In this document: positions 9,366 through 21,399 of the stretch, one piece after another | Layout: every line of letters starts with the position of its first letter | Numbering within the stretch: the stretch's first letter is position 1 | Source: Cycas panzhihuaensis | Lineage: Eukaryota > Cycadophyta | Reading direction: 5' to 3' | Assembly (NCBI GenBank): GCA_023213395.1 | Contig: CM041465.1 | Location: 20,894,001 to 20,958,000 of the forward strand | DNA: 64,000 nucleotides | The notes under the pieces: model-generated | What the model saw: only the letters and a program-made list of their open reading frames with translations | Told to the model about the DNA's origin: nothing | Database searches by the model: none | Program-made: the position numbers and the translations under genes

Positions 9366-11410
9366 ATTTGGGTTTCTAGGTTTTGATATTGCTTCAAGGG
9401 TGGAAAGCCAAGAGAGCAAAATGATACGATCAAAGAAACCACAAGATCAAACTCACATCAATCTTTTTATTTATTATTTTTTTTTATATAATGAAATCTC
9501 AAACAAACACACTAGAAACTATGCATGCAAGTCCTTTTTTATTATTTTTTTAAACATACACACTAGAAACTTTGCATGTAACACACTAGAAACTATGTAT
9601 GCAAGTCCTTTTTTGTTGTATACAAGATAAATGATGCACATGTAATATGTATGCAAGTCCTTTTTTATTGCATGTAAGATAAAAGATGCACATGCAATAC
9701 ACATGATTCATTTTAAGAGAGATGATGCCATAGAAATAAAATCTGATAATATTCACATAATCTTTATACAAATTTCTTTTCAAAAGAGATTAATCTACAT
9801 GTAAGACTAGCTAATATGCTCTAACCTTAATGCATGTAACTAATTCTTTTAAAAAATGATGAAATAATGTAGATAAAGAGAATCTTAAAGGAAACTACTG
9901 ATGTTTTATGATGATTTTCAAACCTATGAGATGATGTATAAGTTATAAATCTGAACAATAATTATGCATGCAAGATCAATCAAAGGTTCTATCTTGGTTG
10001 GAGTAGTAAGAGCTCCAAACAAAATCCTTGAACCCCATATAAAAGCTAAAAATTAGTAGTACTCCAATCAAACAACACTATCAACTTTTAATTTTCAAGA
10101 TACAAGAGCCTACTTGAAAATAAAGGTGGACTCAATGATAGATATAGGACTAATATTCCTTTCCTATTATAAAGAGCACCTCAAAATGATAATTTTCTTT
10201 TCACTTGACTAAATTTTTCCATGCACTTTCCTTCAAAACAAGAGTAAAGAAGGAAGTAACAACAATCTAAAGAGGTCAAACAAGATCCAAACTACACCAA
10301 ATAAGAGTGATAATCCAACTAAAATATAAGCTATTATGAAAGAGTGGGAAGGAGTAGCTAGATATATGGTGGAGAGATGACCCTATCCCACTCTAGTTTA
10401 TCCTTAAGGAACCCCACAAAGGGCAGACCTTTTAGTGTATATTTCAATTGCAAAAGTCCAAAGAATAATCCAACAATAATAAGATAATGAAAAGAAACAA
10501 TTCTAAGTGAAAATTACCTTCAAGACTTCATGAAACAAGCTTGAAAGCTAATAGGAAAGATCTTACCAAATCTAAAGAAGTTTGAAACAAAATTTGATGA
10601 AGATCCAAAGAGATGAAAGCTTAGAGAATCAACAATTGAGTAGTAGTAGCACAATATCAAAACTTCTTTGAGATTTCACCTAATAACTTTAGAAAATTAA
10701 GTCTCCAAAAATTAAAACAGGAGTCCTCAAGAAATCTCTAAGAAGTTCACAAAATCTGTCAATCAAAGAGCAAGAATCACTTCTTCCTCTCTAATTCTCA
10801 ACTCTTTTCACTTCTTTATCTCTGTCCCTCTATCTATTTCTCCATCTCAAAAATTATGATCAACAATCCTTTTATAACACTTTTGGGCATTAAGAGAATC
10901 AAATCCCACCAAATTTGGACTATGGCATGCAAAAATCTTGGTATGTAAGTTGAGTTTTTCATGCATATAGTCAAAACCATAGAGATTAGTTAGGAGGCAA
11001 AAATGACTCATTAAAAAGATTAAAAAATGATTTTTATTGATAAATTAAGGCATAAATGACTTTATTAATGAGGAGAGGGTCCTAAAATATGATGAAAATG
11101 TTAAATACAAGCCCAGAAATGATAAAAAATTGGGTGAAATCAAGGATTAAAAAGATTAAAAAATAATAAACTTTGAAAGAAGCCTATGGTTAAGTTAGTC
11201 ATGAAGAAAATTTTGTTGACATAGTTTACATCATTAGCAAAATGATAGGAATGCAAGCTATAACATCATTCATTACATTTCATCAATCAACAATAATACA
11301 TCATTTCAACAAAATGAGGCTCAATCTATCAAACCAAATCAACATACATCAATCACTACCAATAAAACCATATAACATGCATTAATTTACCAACATAATC
11401 TAAATACAAC
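9366..11410 (-). repeat. AT-rich LTR-like block, probable solo LTR inserted in element B
   Basis: No coding signal. The block separates B's protease from its RT, so it is probably an insertion. On the minus strand there is a TATA-like TTATAAAAGG near 10870 with about 540 bp upstream and 1500 bp downstream, an LTR-like layout. By eye its two ends resemble those of the block at 40337-42691 (left end around tctaggt; right end around catctaaat), so both may be LTRs of one family. No certain TG/CA ends or target duplication were found. Confidence 0.35.
9505..9698. repeat. Short tandem repeats in AT-rich block
   Basis: The phrase cacactagaaact occurs three times (near 9509, 9560 and 9582). A 50-bp unit starting gtatgcaagtcc is repeated in tandem at 9597-9646 and 9649-9698 with a handful of differences, and a truncated copy starts near 9523. 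This local minisatellite probably arose by slippage. Confidence 0.75.
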
Positions 11411-11929
11411 TGAGGAGTCCAAGTTTTGGTGAAACAGATAGTACCTCTATTAATTTATTTTAGGATCCACACATACCAACCTCCTAATATATGTAGGTCC
11501 CCAACCTATTAAATAACTTCTTACTCCCTAATCCTCACCATCCCTCGTAGATGACAAGGATAAGGAGTCTCTCCTTTCACATGATGAGACTATTATTTGT
11601 GACCTAAATTATAGCTAGCTTTCCCCACTATGAGATAGGATATAGTATCATGGGAGGCTACCCTCAAACTCCTTTGAAGAGTCCCTTCATTATGTGGAGT
11701 GGTGGGTAGACTGCTACGGGCCTGTCATCCTCCTGCCTACTCCTTTATTCCTATTAAGCAAGACTGTCCATAGGATAGATTGCTTCAAGAATGATAAGGA
11801 TTTACTAGAGCATCTAGTAGGTTCTACACCCAACTTGCCTTTTAGACACCATAGACTTAGTTTCTAAAAGTGTTTAGCTTTCAGGTCACCCTAGTTGACC
11901 CAAATCAACTAGGCACCCTCCCTTATCTT
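11411..11929 (+). other. Linker between insertion and RT of element B
   Basis: Plus-strand coding texture resumes with multiple stops; near 11900-11990 it reads FQLDKLPFTL and similar fragments. No domain is recognised. This is likely the linker between protease and RT. Confidence 0.35.
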
Positions 11930-14412
11930 TCAATTGGACAAGCTCCCATTCACTTTGAGGAAGGGAATTCCATGTGCACAGGGGAAATCAAGGACATTAT
12001 CCTTGCCCTCGATAAGGTCATTAAGGTTAGGGTAGAGTTCTCACCTTAAGAGGTGGAGGAATATACCCTATTATTCCAAGAATTCTGAGATGTCTTTACA
12101 TGGGATTTCTCAGACATGAAGGGTATAAATCCTAGCATCGTGGCTTATAACCTCACTACCATCTTGGGAACTTATCTCATGTGACAAAAGTAATTCCCTT
12201 TACACCCTAAACTATTGGTTACTATCAAAATATAAGTGGAAAAGTTGCTAGACCCAAGTCTTATCACTTCTATTGATTACCCTAAATGGGTTTCTAACAT
12301 CATACTCGTTACCAAAAAGAACATAATGATTAGGATATGTGTTGATTTCTAAGATATCAATAATTCTTATCCTAAGGACAACTTCCCTCTCCTTTTTATT
12401 GATCAAATTATTAACCGAACCACTAGTTTTAAAGTCATTTCCTTAATGGATGACTTCTCCAAATATTATAAAATCTAAATATCCCCTGAAGACCATCATA
12501 AGATGGCCTTCACTACCCCATGGGGGACTTTTGCCTAGAAGGCTATGCCCTTTAGACTAAATAATATAGCTATAACCTACCAAAGGACTATGTAATTCAT
12601 TTTTTATGACCTAATAAATAAAACTCTTAAAGATTTCATGGATGATATGATAGGCCTCTCCCATAAGAGGGCTAATCATATTATAGACCTTAGAGTAATT
12701 TTCACAAGGTTCCACAAATATCATGTTAGCCTGAACCTTCTTAAATGTATTTTTATGATGGCAATTGGGAAGCTTCTAGGCTTCCTTGTATCTAAATAAA
12801 GAATCTAAGTCAACCCTGATAAGGTTAAAGCCATTGTCAAGATGCCACCCCCAAGAACCCAATGATAAATCAAGTCATTCTTAGGGAGGTTAGGATTCTT
12901 GAGGCATTTCTTAGCAAACTTTACCACAAATACCAAACCCCTAACTAACATGTTAAAGAAGGGGGCTCCATTCATGTGGTCACCTAAGTTGTAGGAAGCA
13001 TTTCAAGATCTTAAATAGGCCCTAGCATCTGCTCCTATATTGGCCCCCCCTCTCTTCAACTATCTCTTATATACCTCGGTGAATAATGAATCCCTAGGTG
13101 CCATGCTAGCAGAAAAGGAGTTCTTAGCATTATTCCATGCTACTTAGAATTTTAGGCACTACCTCCCACGTAAAACTACTTACATGATCATCTAATCTAA
13201 TCCATTAAGATATCTCCTAACCTAATCTGACTTGATAGGATAGGTAGGTAAATAGGTTGTCCTCCTCCAAGAATATGATCTTAAAATTATTAACCAAAAA
13301 TCTAAGAAGGGGATGATAGTTGTAGAGCAATTGGCTAATGTCACCATATGTAATTCTCTTAGAATTTTAGTTAACAATTCATTACAAGATGAGCCCATCC
13401 TTACTCTCTAACACTCATCTCCCTATCCATTAGCTAATAGAAAATGGTATGGGTATATAACACAATACTACACTCAATAGTAATATCCTACCAGTGTGAG
13501 TGATAAAGTAAAGTTATGCATTAAGGCTTCTACTCGGTAATACTTCCTTATGTAGGATGTATTGTACAAACAATCCTTTGACGGCATTCTCCTTTATTAC
13601 CATAAATTCCATAGTGGCATTTGTAGAGGCCACTTTGGGGGCCAATTAATGGTCTAAAGAATTCTTTATATGGGGTACTATCAGCCAACCTTATTCAAGG
13701 ATATCCATGCTTATGCCCAATGTTGTCCCTACTGCCAAGAGCATGCTAATGTTATCCACCAGCATTCTTAGCCATTGCATGCTATCATGTCTCCATGATT
13801 CTTCTCCCAATGGGAACTAGCTTTGATTGGAGCCATTACTCTACCTTCATTAACCCAACATAAATTTATCCTAACCATAATTGAGTGCTTCACTAAATGG
13901 GCTAAGGCCATTCTATTATTTTCCACAACTAGCAAGATAATTATCACCTTCATGTATCAATACATCATCTATTAATTTAGGGTTCCAAACATCCTCATCA
14001 TATATAATGGAACTCTATTCTGTAATAAAGAGATGGATGAACTTTGTGAGAAATTCAAGATCTCTCATAAGACCTCATCCTCTTATTACCCCTAGGCCAA
14101 TGGCCAAATTAAATCTTTTAATAAAACCCTAATCAACATTTTAAAGAAAATCATTGCTCAATCTTAAAGAGATTGGTACACCTAACTCCACTTAGCTCTA
14201 TGGGCCTATCAAACCTTAATCTACAATACCATGAGGATGACACCTTTCTCCTTGATTTATGGAATTGAGATAATGTTACCTTTAGAAGTCAAGATCCCTT
14301 CTATAAAAGTATCCCTTAAAGAGTTTATTGATGAGGAATAGCACTGCTAGGCCCACCTCCTCAACCTTGAGACTTTGGATGAGAGATGCTTGTCCACATA
14401 CCAAACTAACTT
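11930..14412 (+). pseudogene. pol: RT, RNase H and integrase of element B, first part
   Basis: RT begins after LFQEF-x-DVFTWDFSDMKG near 12060. Motifs include YPKWVSNIILVTKK, MIRICVDF, SLMDDFSKYYKI, MPFRLNN-x4-TYQR and the catalytic FMDDM near 12640 (both Asp kept). The connection GRLGFLRHFLANF is near 12880 and RNase H-type text runs to 13330. Integrase follows: zinc-domain HSGICRGHFGG and CCPYCQEH (13600-13745), then the core, where all three catalytic acids are lost: QWELALIGAI (D to A), IIYNGTLF (D to Y), NGQIKSFNK (E to K). There are dozens of TAG/TAA stops, many where Gln or Trp is expected. The text is cut at 14412 by copia C and resumes at 26062. Confidence 0.85.
14408..14412. repeat. 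Target site duplication AACTT (left) of element C
   Basis: AACTT immediately left of the 5' LTR is repeated exactly at 26062-26066 immediately right of the 3' LTR. Confidence 0.9.
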
Positions 14413-14607
14413 TGTTCAGATATAATGTTTTATCTAGGGTCTCTATAGAAGGTTCTAGGGTTGTAACCAAAGGACATGTGTCCATATATAATGTGCCAGT
14501 TATAGGGTAGTTGAAAAGGGTAACAAACCCTAATTGTATATATACTCTTACACTCTCAATAAAGACATCAAGCATTCTTCATCTATTTTGAGTCATTAGT
14601 CTATCAT
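14413..14607 (+). repeat. 5' LTR of element C (195 bp)
   Basis: Begins TGTTCAGATATAATG and ends TAGTCTATCA. It aligns along its whole length with 25869-26061. A TATA-like run (TGTATATATAC) lies about 70 bp before the end. The primer site abuts its right end. Confidence 0.93.
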
Positions 14608-14622
14608 GGTATTAGAGAAGGC
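14608..14622 (+). promoter_or_regulatory. Primer binding site of element C (initiator Met tRNA)
   Basis: TGGTATTAGAGAAGG matches the plant initiator-Met primer site TGGTATCAGAG except for one C-to-T change at a CAG. It directly follows the LTR. Confidence 0.85.
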
Positions 14623-15282
14623 CTACCTAACTGCCTAAAAAGAAGTTCTAAGAGTTATAGAAAGGGTTCAAAATATAAAGACTCAATCAAAGTAAGGTCA
14701 ACATAAGATTCTAGAGTAAAGCTTTATTTATCAAAAAGAGACTCAGTCTACTACATTAAATTCCTATACGAACTTGTACGGTCATAAATCTTTTGAATTA
14801 CTCAGATCAAGATGAAACTTGGTGAAGAGACTCATCTCAATATGGAGAACAAGCATTTCTTCTACCTCAAACTGATTTGAAGCTATTTATAGGGTCTTTT
14901 ATCTTATTTTTTAGTTATGTGGGTTTTTAAGAGTTTTTGAAGATTCCTCTTCAGGTCTAACTCAAGTCTAGGTAAAAATCACTCAAAATCCTTTTGATGA
15001 TTAACACTAAGAGTTTGAATCTAATTTCATGAGTCTTCATATGAGATTTGAAAAGATTTAAGTATTCCTTTATTTAAATCCTAGCTCCCACTACTAGTTT
15101 TTTGGCATGTTTTTTCTATTTTTTTAGAGGTATTTAAAAAAAAAATCTCAGATCTAGAATCCATAAGAAAATACCTTTCTTTTGAGTCAATTATTTTTTG
15201 ATTTCATAAACCTTGATTTCTATATAGAAATCCATACAATTGTATGGCCTAGGGATTTTAATCTGTAGTCCTTCATTCCAAA
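14623..15282 (+). other. Leader of element C
   Basis: About 660 bp between primer site and the likely gag start, AT-rich and full of stops in all frames. Nothing recognisable apart from A/T runs (15110-15145). Confidence 0.5.
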
Positions 15283-16120
15283 ATGACCTCATCCATCTTA
15301 GCTTTGTATAATAATGATAAACTTACTAATAACAACTATCATATTTAGAAAATCAAGATAGAAACTCTCCTAAGAGTAAAGAATGCATGGTGAATTACCA
15401 CATGAGATGAAGCCAAACCTAAGGATGATGGGACTACCTTAACTACATGGGAAGAATAGGATAATATAAGGGTTATAATATTAAAGCTATCAATATCTGA
15501 TTCTCTTCTTAAGAATTTATACTCCATGAAAAGTATTTAGAAATGTTTAGAGAATTTATATAAATATAAGAACAAAGCTAAGATAATAACCTAAAAAGAA
15601 GAATTGTTCAAACTCCACATGAAGGAATCTAAAACCATCACTAAGCTCTTACATAATGTGATTTCACTAAGAAATGACCTATCTAGTGTGGGTGCTCCAC
15701 TTATAGATCATGAGTTAGTAGAACTTATGGTCAACAGACTACCCAATTCATTTGATATAACAATAAACACCATCACTAATACTAATTAGATAGTAACAAT
15801 TACACTGGATACTTTGATTAGATTATTACTACAACATGAGTAAAGAAATATAATATATGAGGATGTAGGAGAACTTGAAGATACCTTTGCATCCAGATTA
15901 AACTTAGGATTCATAGGTTAAAGTAGAGGAAGAGCTAGAACTCTTAAAGGATGTGCTCCATCATGAGGCCATTGGTAAGATATACGAGGATGAGGATGTA
16001 ATACTACTCTAAGAATCTATTATAATTATAGTAAGACTCGTCATTTCATAACTTCATGTAGAGCTTTTGATGTGTATTATCATTATGGTCAATTAGGACA
16101 TTTCCCATATCAATGCCCAA
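15283..16120 (+). pseudogene. gag: gag of element C
   Basis: Start ATG at 15283. The early motif NNNYHI-stop-KIKIETLL is the copia NY..W gag start with Trp replaced by TAG. The open stretch at 15604-15789 matches the UBN2-type copia gag (LLHNVISLRNDLSSVG, then LPNSFDITINTI). The zinc knuckle near 16065-16110 reads YYHYGQLGHFPYQC; both N-terminal Cys are now Tyr (TGT to TAT). Several TAG stops. Firm family call, clearly dead. Confidence 0.85.
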
Positions 16121-16249
16121 TTAGAAGAGCAGACATTAAAAGAGGAAAGCACCGAGTGGGAAACTATAGTAAGGAATAAGCCAGTGATGATGATGATATG
16201 GGAGAGGAAACAACCATCATCATTGCACTTATAAGAAGCCTCTAGGACA

Positions 16250-16490
16250 TGGATATTTGGTGCATCGACTTAGGAGCATCATGCCATATGACCAATAGAG
16301 AAGAATGATTTGAAAGATTGCATCCATACTCTTTAGATAAACTAATGGAGTTAGGGGACAAATATCCCCTTGAAATAAAAGGAGTAGGGAACATAGCTAT
16401 CAAGATGCAAGACAAGATTAAAAAAATTAGAAATATACTCTTGATTCCTAGTTTAAAAAATAAACTTGTTATCTATCTCCTAGCTTAAAA
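16250..16490 (+). pseudogene. pro: Protease of element C
   Basis: WCIDLGASCHMTN at about 16258-16296 matches the copia aspartic protease active site (D-S-G-A-S with Ser changed to Leu). It is followed by the usual IKGVGNIAIK strand and a hydrophobic IPSLKNKL end. One stop lies within the domain. It sits between gag zinc knuckle and integrase as expected. Confidence 0.85.
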
Positions 16491-17400
16491 AAAAATGGTT
16501 GTGTACTAATTTTGATGAAAAATAATATTTCCATATCCTTGACATGAAAAACAATGGCCATGTGATTACAAAAGAGGATAAAAGTAATGACCTATATAGG
16601 CTACTTTCACATCATATTTTTCTTGATGTAAAAGCATGTACTGTAGTGAGTCATAGTAATAAAATATGGCATTTGAAGTATGGACATCTTCCCATAAACA
16701 AATTAAAAAATATGGGAAAAGAGGGTTTAGTAAAAGGCCTACCCTTAATCACATCCAATAATTATGTATATAAAAGCTACCAATCAAGCAAGAAACATAG
16801 GTTGCCCTTCTAAGAAAGCAAGTGGCAAGCCCAAAAAAAATTAGAATTAATTCATACTAATTTATGTGGCCCGTTTACCCAATAATCTATTAATATATGC
16901 AGATACTTCCTTACATTCATAGATGATATGACTAGAAAAGTCTAGGTCTACTTCTTGGATAATAAATTAGAAGTCTATGATGTATTTAAAGAATTTAAAG
17001 TTGAAGTAGAGCTAAAGGCAGAAGTAAGAATTAAGTATATAAGATCTAATGGTAATGAAGAGTATATCTCCAAAAAAATTTTGAAATCCTATAAAGTAAA
17101 TAGAATTTAGAGGTAATTTGCAACACCTTACACACCGCTATCCAATGGGATTACAGAAAGGAAGAATAGATTCATCATAGAAATGGCTCATAGCATGATG
17201 TATGAGAAAAATGTTCTAAAAACATATTGGGTTAAAGTAGTTAACACAACCTACTACTTACTAAATAGGAGTACAACCAAGGTTGTAAATCATCTTACCC
17301 CTAAGGAGGCATGGATAAGAAGAAAACCAAATGTTAGTCATCTAAAAGTATTCAGTAATCAAGTGTTTTTTTACATCTAAGATAAAAAAAGTACAAAACT
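16491..17400 (+). pseudogene. pol (INT): Integrase of element C
   Basis: The 89-residue stretch at 16544-16813 is the gag-pre-integrase zinc region (IWHLKYGHLPINKLKNMG). The core follows: LIHTNLCGPF (first catalytic Asp now Asn), RYFLTFIDDMTRKV, IRSNGNEEYIS (second Asp position also Asn) and LSNGITERKNR (Glu kept). The stretch at 17183-17380 is the core end, AHSMMYEKNVLKTYW through HLKVFSNQVFFYI. Both Asp-to-Asn changes are GAT to AAT after CT, the outcome expected from decay of a CTG/CAG site. Inactive by residue loss and stops. Confidence 0.88.
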
Positions 17401-17870
17401 TGACTAAAAAATCTTGAAATGAGTCATGATTTACTATAACAAAATTTTTGAAGCTTACAAGTGTATTGATCCTAAGACTAATAAATATATGTAAGTTAGG
17501 ATGTCATCTTCAATGAAGAAGAAGAGGATACAAACTAGATCTAGGTCATAGAAAGAAAACCTTAGGTATTATCCTTAGACATTCCTACTCCTGTAGAAGA
17601 AGAATCCTGCATAACTTTAGAAGATATCTCAGAAGAAGACACCTCTCCTCAAGCCTCTCATAGTGATTCTAGTCCAAAAGAGGAAGAAAGTGAAGAATTA
17701 AGGATAAAGGAACTAAAAAAAGAAAAAATAATACTTAAATGATATATTGAGACTATTGAAGAAGGGAAAGGGGAGATACTTCCTCATAGAAAAAGGAGTT
17801 AGAAACATAAGGCCTTGATCAGTCAAGTAAAGCCATAATCATACACTGAAGCAAAAGAACACATTAAGTG
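17401..17870 (+). other. Integrase-RT linker of element C, acidic
   Basis: Decayed coding text rich in Glu/Ser/Asp codons, as in the variable acidic spacer after copia integrase (for example SPKEEESEELRIKEL near 17670). No domain. Confidence 0.5.
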
Positions 17871-18340
17871 GAGGAAAGCTATGGATGTTGTACTGGAATT
17901 TATAATTAAGAACCAGACTTAGGAACTAGTTGAACTGCCTCTCAATAAGCCTATTGTAAATTGTAAATGGATCTACAAAATCAAAGAAGGAGCCAATGGG
18001 AAGATAGAAAAGTATAAAGCAAGGCTAGTTACAAAAGACTACACATAAACAATAGGAGTGGACTATGAAGAAACTTTCTCACCTATAGCCAAACTAAATA
18101 CGGTGAGAATAGTAATAGCTCTAGTAATACAAAAGAATTTGAAGATTTACCAACTAGATATCAAAAGTGCATTCTTAAATGATGAAATAGAAGAAGAAAT
18201 CTACATGTCACAATCTAAGGATTACATCAAACAGGGATAAGAGCGATTGGTTTGTAGATTAAAAAGGCACTGTATGGTCTAAAATATGCCCCTCATACCT
18301 AGTATGTAAAACTAGATAACCATCTCTACAGCAATGGATT
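17871..18340 (+). pseudogene. pol (RT): Reverse transcriptase of element C, N-terminal part
   Basis: Copia RT start: NKPIVNCKWIYKIK, KYKARLVTKDYT-stop-TIGVDYEETFSP and YQLDIKSAFLNDEIEEEIYM (first catalytic Asp in LDIKSAF). The text then degrades toward the YGLK-type motif and is cut at 18340 by element I. The second half, with the YVDD motif, resumes at 24837. Confidence 0.9.
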
Positions 18341-18576
18341 TGTAACAGACCAATTCCATTACAGAAGATTTTAAGCCAAAAGGTGAGCAAGCATGCACCA
18401 GTAAATAATCAAATAATTGATTAATATTGAAATGTATAAAAGTTGATATTTTCATATTACATTTAGGGCCACATTTATATATATATAGGGCCCTTTCACA
18501 GAAGATTATGTTCTTTCGGCTACATCCTGTTGAAATAACATTTGATTAATTAACCTCTTTAAGGAGGTTTATAACA
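18341..18576 (-). repeat. 3' LTR of element I
   Basis: Plus-strand text starts TGTAACAGACCAATTCC and ends GGTTTATAACA; aligned full length with 24601-24836. The polypurine tract lies at 18577-18590 (AAGAGGGAGGAAT on the minus strand). Confidence 0.93.
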
Positions 18577-18599
18577 ATTCCTCCCTCTTAAGATGTTTC

Positions 18600-18800
18600 A
18601 CCTACGAAACTCTCATGTCCAAAATTAGGATAAAGTTTGAGAAAATCAGAAGATTCCCAAGAAGCATCTTCAATAGGAAATTATTTCCATTTGATCAAGT
18701 ATTCTTGAATAGTCTTTCATCACAACCAATATTTTCAAACTTCAATGATAGCTTTTGGTAATAGGATTAATTTTCCTTCTTCATCTAAAAGGGGTAATTC
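18600..18800 (-). pseudogene. Chromodomain of element I
   Basis: The minus strand reads IQEYLIKWK-stop-FPIEDASWES, then LKLYPNFG. This is the chromodomain pattern E-x-L-V-K-W-K-G-(Y/F)-x5-T-W-E followed by the helix ending in P-x-F. Chromodomains at the integrase C-terminus define chromoviruses and are thought to target them to heterochromatin. The Gly after WK is a stop here. It lies 30-200 bp before the polypurine tract, as expected. Confidence 0.85.
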
Positions 18801-20060
18801 TGTCTGCACCTGTATATGGTTCCCAATTTTCATTTTGATACATGACACATGAAATATATTATGTAATTTAGAAGTTGGTAGTTCCAAGGTATAAGCCACT
18901 TCTCCAATGTTTTGTTTAACCTAAAAATGCTAATAAAACCGAGGACTCAATTTCTCCTTTTGAGAATTTTTTAATGATGCTTTCTTCTATGGTTATAGTC
19001 TTACATAGACCCAATCTCCAACTTTGAATTCTCTTTCAGTACAATGTTTATTAGTTTATTATTTCATATGATTTTTGGCTTCTTCTAAATGTTGTTTTAA
19101 TATTTCAATTATGTTCTGTGATTCTTAGAGATAATCGTGAACTATCAGAATCCTATTATCCTTATTTAACCAATCCTTCAACTGAATTGGTTGATAATCA
19201 TATAATGCTTGAGATGTAGTCATTTTAAGAAGAATTATACTAGGCTTCAGCTAAGTGTAGGCACTTGACCTACAAATTCTATTTATCATCCACATGGTTC
19301 CATAAGTAATTTTCTAAACATTTGTTCACTACTTTAATTTGTCCATCTATTTTTGGATGATAACTGGTACTCATCTCTAATTTTGTACCCACTTTCCAAA
19401 ATAATTCTTGCTAAAAATGACTTAAGAATTTGGGATCCCTATCACTAATAATAGTTTATGGAAATCTATGTAATTTATGAATTTCTTTGACAAATACTTT
19501 GGCTAGCTACTGAGCTTTATAATTAGATTGAATGGGCATAAAATGAGCAAATTTTATTAAACAATCCAAAATCATGTAAATAACATCTCTTCCTTCTGAT
19601 TTTGATAAATTAGTAATAAAATCCATGCTAATACTTTCCCATTTTTATTTTGGAATAGGAAGAGGCTAGAGAAGTCCAGGAGTAGTAGTACATTCATATT
19701 TATTGACTTGACACACTATGCATTCAGATATAAATTTTTTAATGTCCTTCTTCATTCCCTTCTAGAAAAATGATTGTTTGGCTTGAAGATAAGTTTTATA
19801 AAATCCTTCATGTCCTACTATAGGTACTATATGTGCTTCATTTAATATCTTGGTATATAAGACTCAATTTACACCTAAGAATATTTGTTCTTTATACCAT
19901 AAAATATCATTTCTCCATTCATATTAGTCTTCTTTTCCTTGTAGAATTCTTTGAATAAGTTGTTGGATTTTAGGATCTTTCACATATTCTAATTGTAATT
20001 CCATGATCCATACTAGTTCTATCATTGAGATGGCTTTTAGCTGAGATTCTATACTTTCTT
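18800..20060 (-). pseudogene. pol (INT): Integrase of element I
   Basis: The H2C2 zinc domain is intact: LNEAHIVPIVGHEGFYKTY and FISECIVCQVNKYE (around 19690-19850). The core reads WESISMDFITNL (first Asp), TIISDRDPKFLSHF (second Asp) and STSYHPKIDGQIKVVNK, where the catalytic Glu has become Lys. The C-terminal module is decayed toward 18800. The chromodomain follows. Confidence 0.9.
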
Positions 20061-20064
20061 CATC

Positions 20065-20460
20065 TTTTTGTGATAATGCATCAACCACCACATTATTTTT
20101 TCCTTTATTATATGTTATGTCAAAATCAAATGCTTGAATTTTACTTATCCACTTCTATTGTTTAGGGAATAATTTGTTTTGTTTTAATAAATATTGCAAA
20201 CTGTTATGATCTGTCTTGACTATAAATTTGCTACCTAATAGATACTAATGCCATTTAACTAAAGCATATATAATGGCCAACATTTCCTTATCATAGGTAT
20301 ATTTTAGAATTTCTCTATTATTTAGCTTTCTACTCTCAAATGCAATGGGTTTATCTTCTTGCATTAGTACTATACCAATTCTTGTTTATGATGCATCACA
20401 TTCTATTATAAAAATTTTAGAAACATTAGGTGATATTAGTATTGGTAACTGGGTCATTAT
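20065..20460 (-). pseudogene. pol (RNase H): RNase H of element I
   Basis: The minus strand is readable almost without stops: ECDASQTRIGIVLMQ (catalytic Asp), YTYDKEMLAIIYALVKW (Glu) and FIVKTDHNSLQYLLKQ (Asp). It ends toward the integrase linker NKGKNNVVVDALSQ. One stop near the FPKQ-KWI motif. Confidence 0.9.
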
Positions 20461-20539
20461 TTTCTTAACTTGTTTGAAACACTTTGTTGCTTCTTCATTC
20501 CATTGAAAAGAATCTTTTTTCAATAAACAAGTTAAGGCA

Positions 20540-21330
20540 ACTATTCTTTGTGTATAATTTTTAACAAAACATCAATAATATCCTATTAATCTTAGAAATC
20601 CTTAGAGTCTTGTAATATTTTTAGGTATCGACCATTCTTGAATTGATTTGACTTTCCCTATGTTCTCTCTAATTCCTTCTTTTGATACAAGATGACCCAG
20701 ATATTCTATTTCTTTCATTCCAAAATAATATTTTGATTTATTAGCATAAAATTTTTGTTTCTTTAAGGTGCTCAATACTTGGTCAAGATGGTTCACATGT
20801 TCTTCCCATTGTTTATTGAATACTAATATGTCATCAAAGAAGACTAAGATAAACTTCTACAAGAAAGGTTTTAGAACTTGATTCATTATAGCTTGGAATG
20901 TGACTGGTGCATGGGTTAGGCCAAAGGGCATTACCTTGAATTCATAATAACCATGGTATGTACTAAATGATGTTCTGTACATATCTTCTATTTTAATACG
21001 AATTTGATAATAACATGACTTTAAATCAAATTTAAAAAAATATTTTTCTCTAAGTAAATTTTCTAGCAACTCATCAATCCTTGGTATAGGAAATTTATTT
21101 TTTATTATAACTTTATTTAGTACTTGGTAGTCTATGCACATACGATAAGATCCATCTTTCTTCCTTACTAAGATTATAGGTGTTGCAAACGAGCTTTTAC
21201 TAGGAGTTATTACTCCTATATCCAATAATTCTTCTATGATATTTTTAATCTCATTTCGATAATGATGTGGTTTATAGGGTCAAATAACAATTAGATTAGT
21301 GCCTACTTCTAGCTCAATTTAATGTTCAAA
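20540..21330 (-). pseudogene. pol (RT): Reverse transcriptase of element I
   Basis: The open stretch at 20857-21225 (122 residues) covers VITPSKSSFATPIILVRKKD, MCIDYQVLNKVIIKNKFPIP, FFKFDLKSCYYQIRI and VMPFGLTHAPVTFQ. The next text holds FILVFFDDILVF with both catalytic Asp. The stretch at 20602-20796 is the thumb, YFGMKEIEYLGHLVSKEGI. Wording is that of chromoviruses (Tekay/Reina/CRM-type RT) and unlike the Tat-type RTs of elements A and B. Confidence 0.93.
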
Positions 21331-21399
21331 TCCCCTGTCCAGTGACAATTCTACTGGAATATTTTAGAAAACTTCTTTATATTTCTAAATAACCTTTTG

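Noticed and set aside
9311-11427. CAAGTTTT at 9311-9318 and 11420-11427 as an 8-bp target duplication around the AT-rich block
   Set aside because: The bases just inside do not form terminal inverted repeats or TG/CA ends, and an 8-mer this AT-rich can recur by chance.
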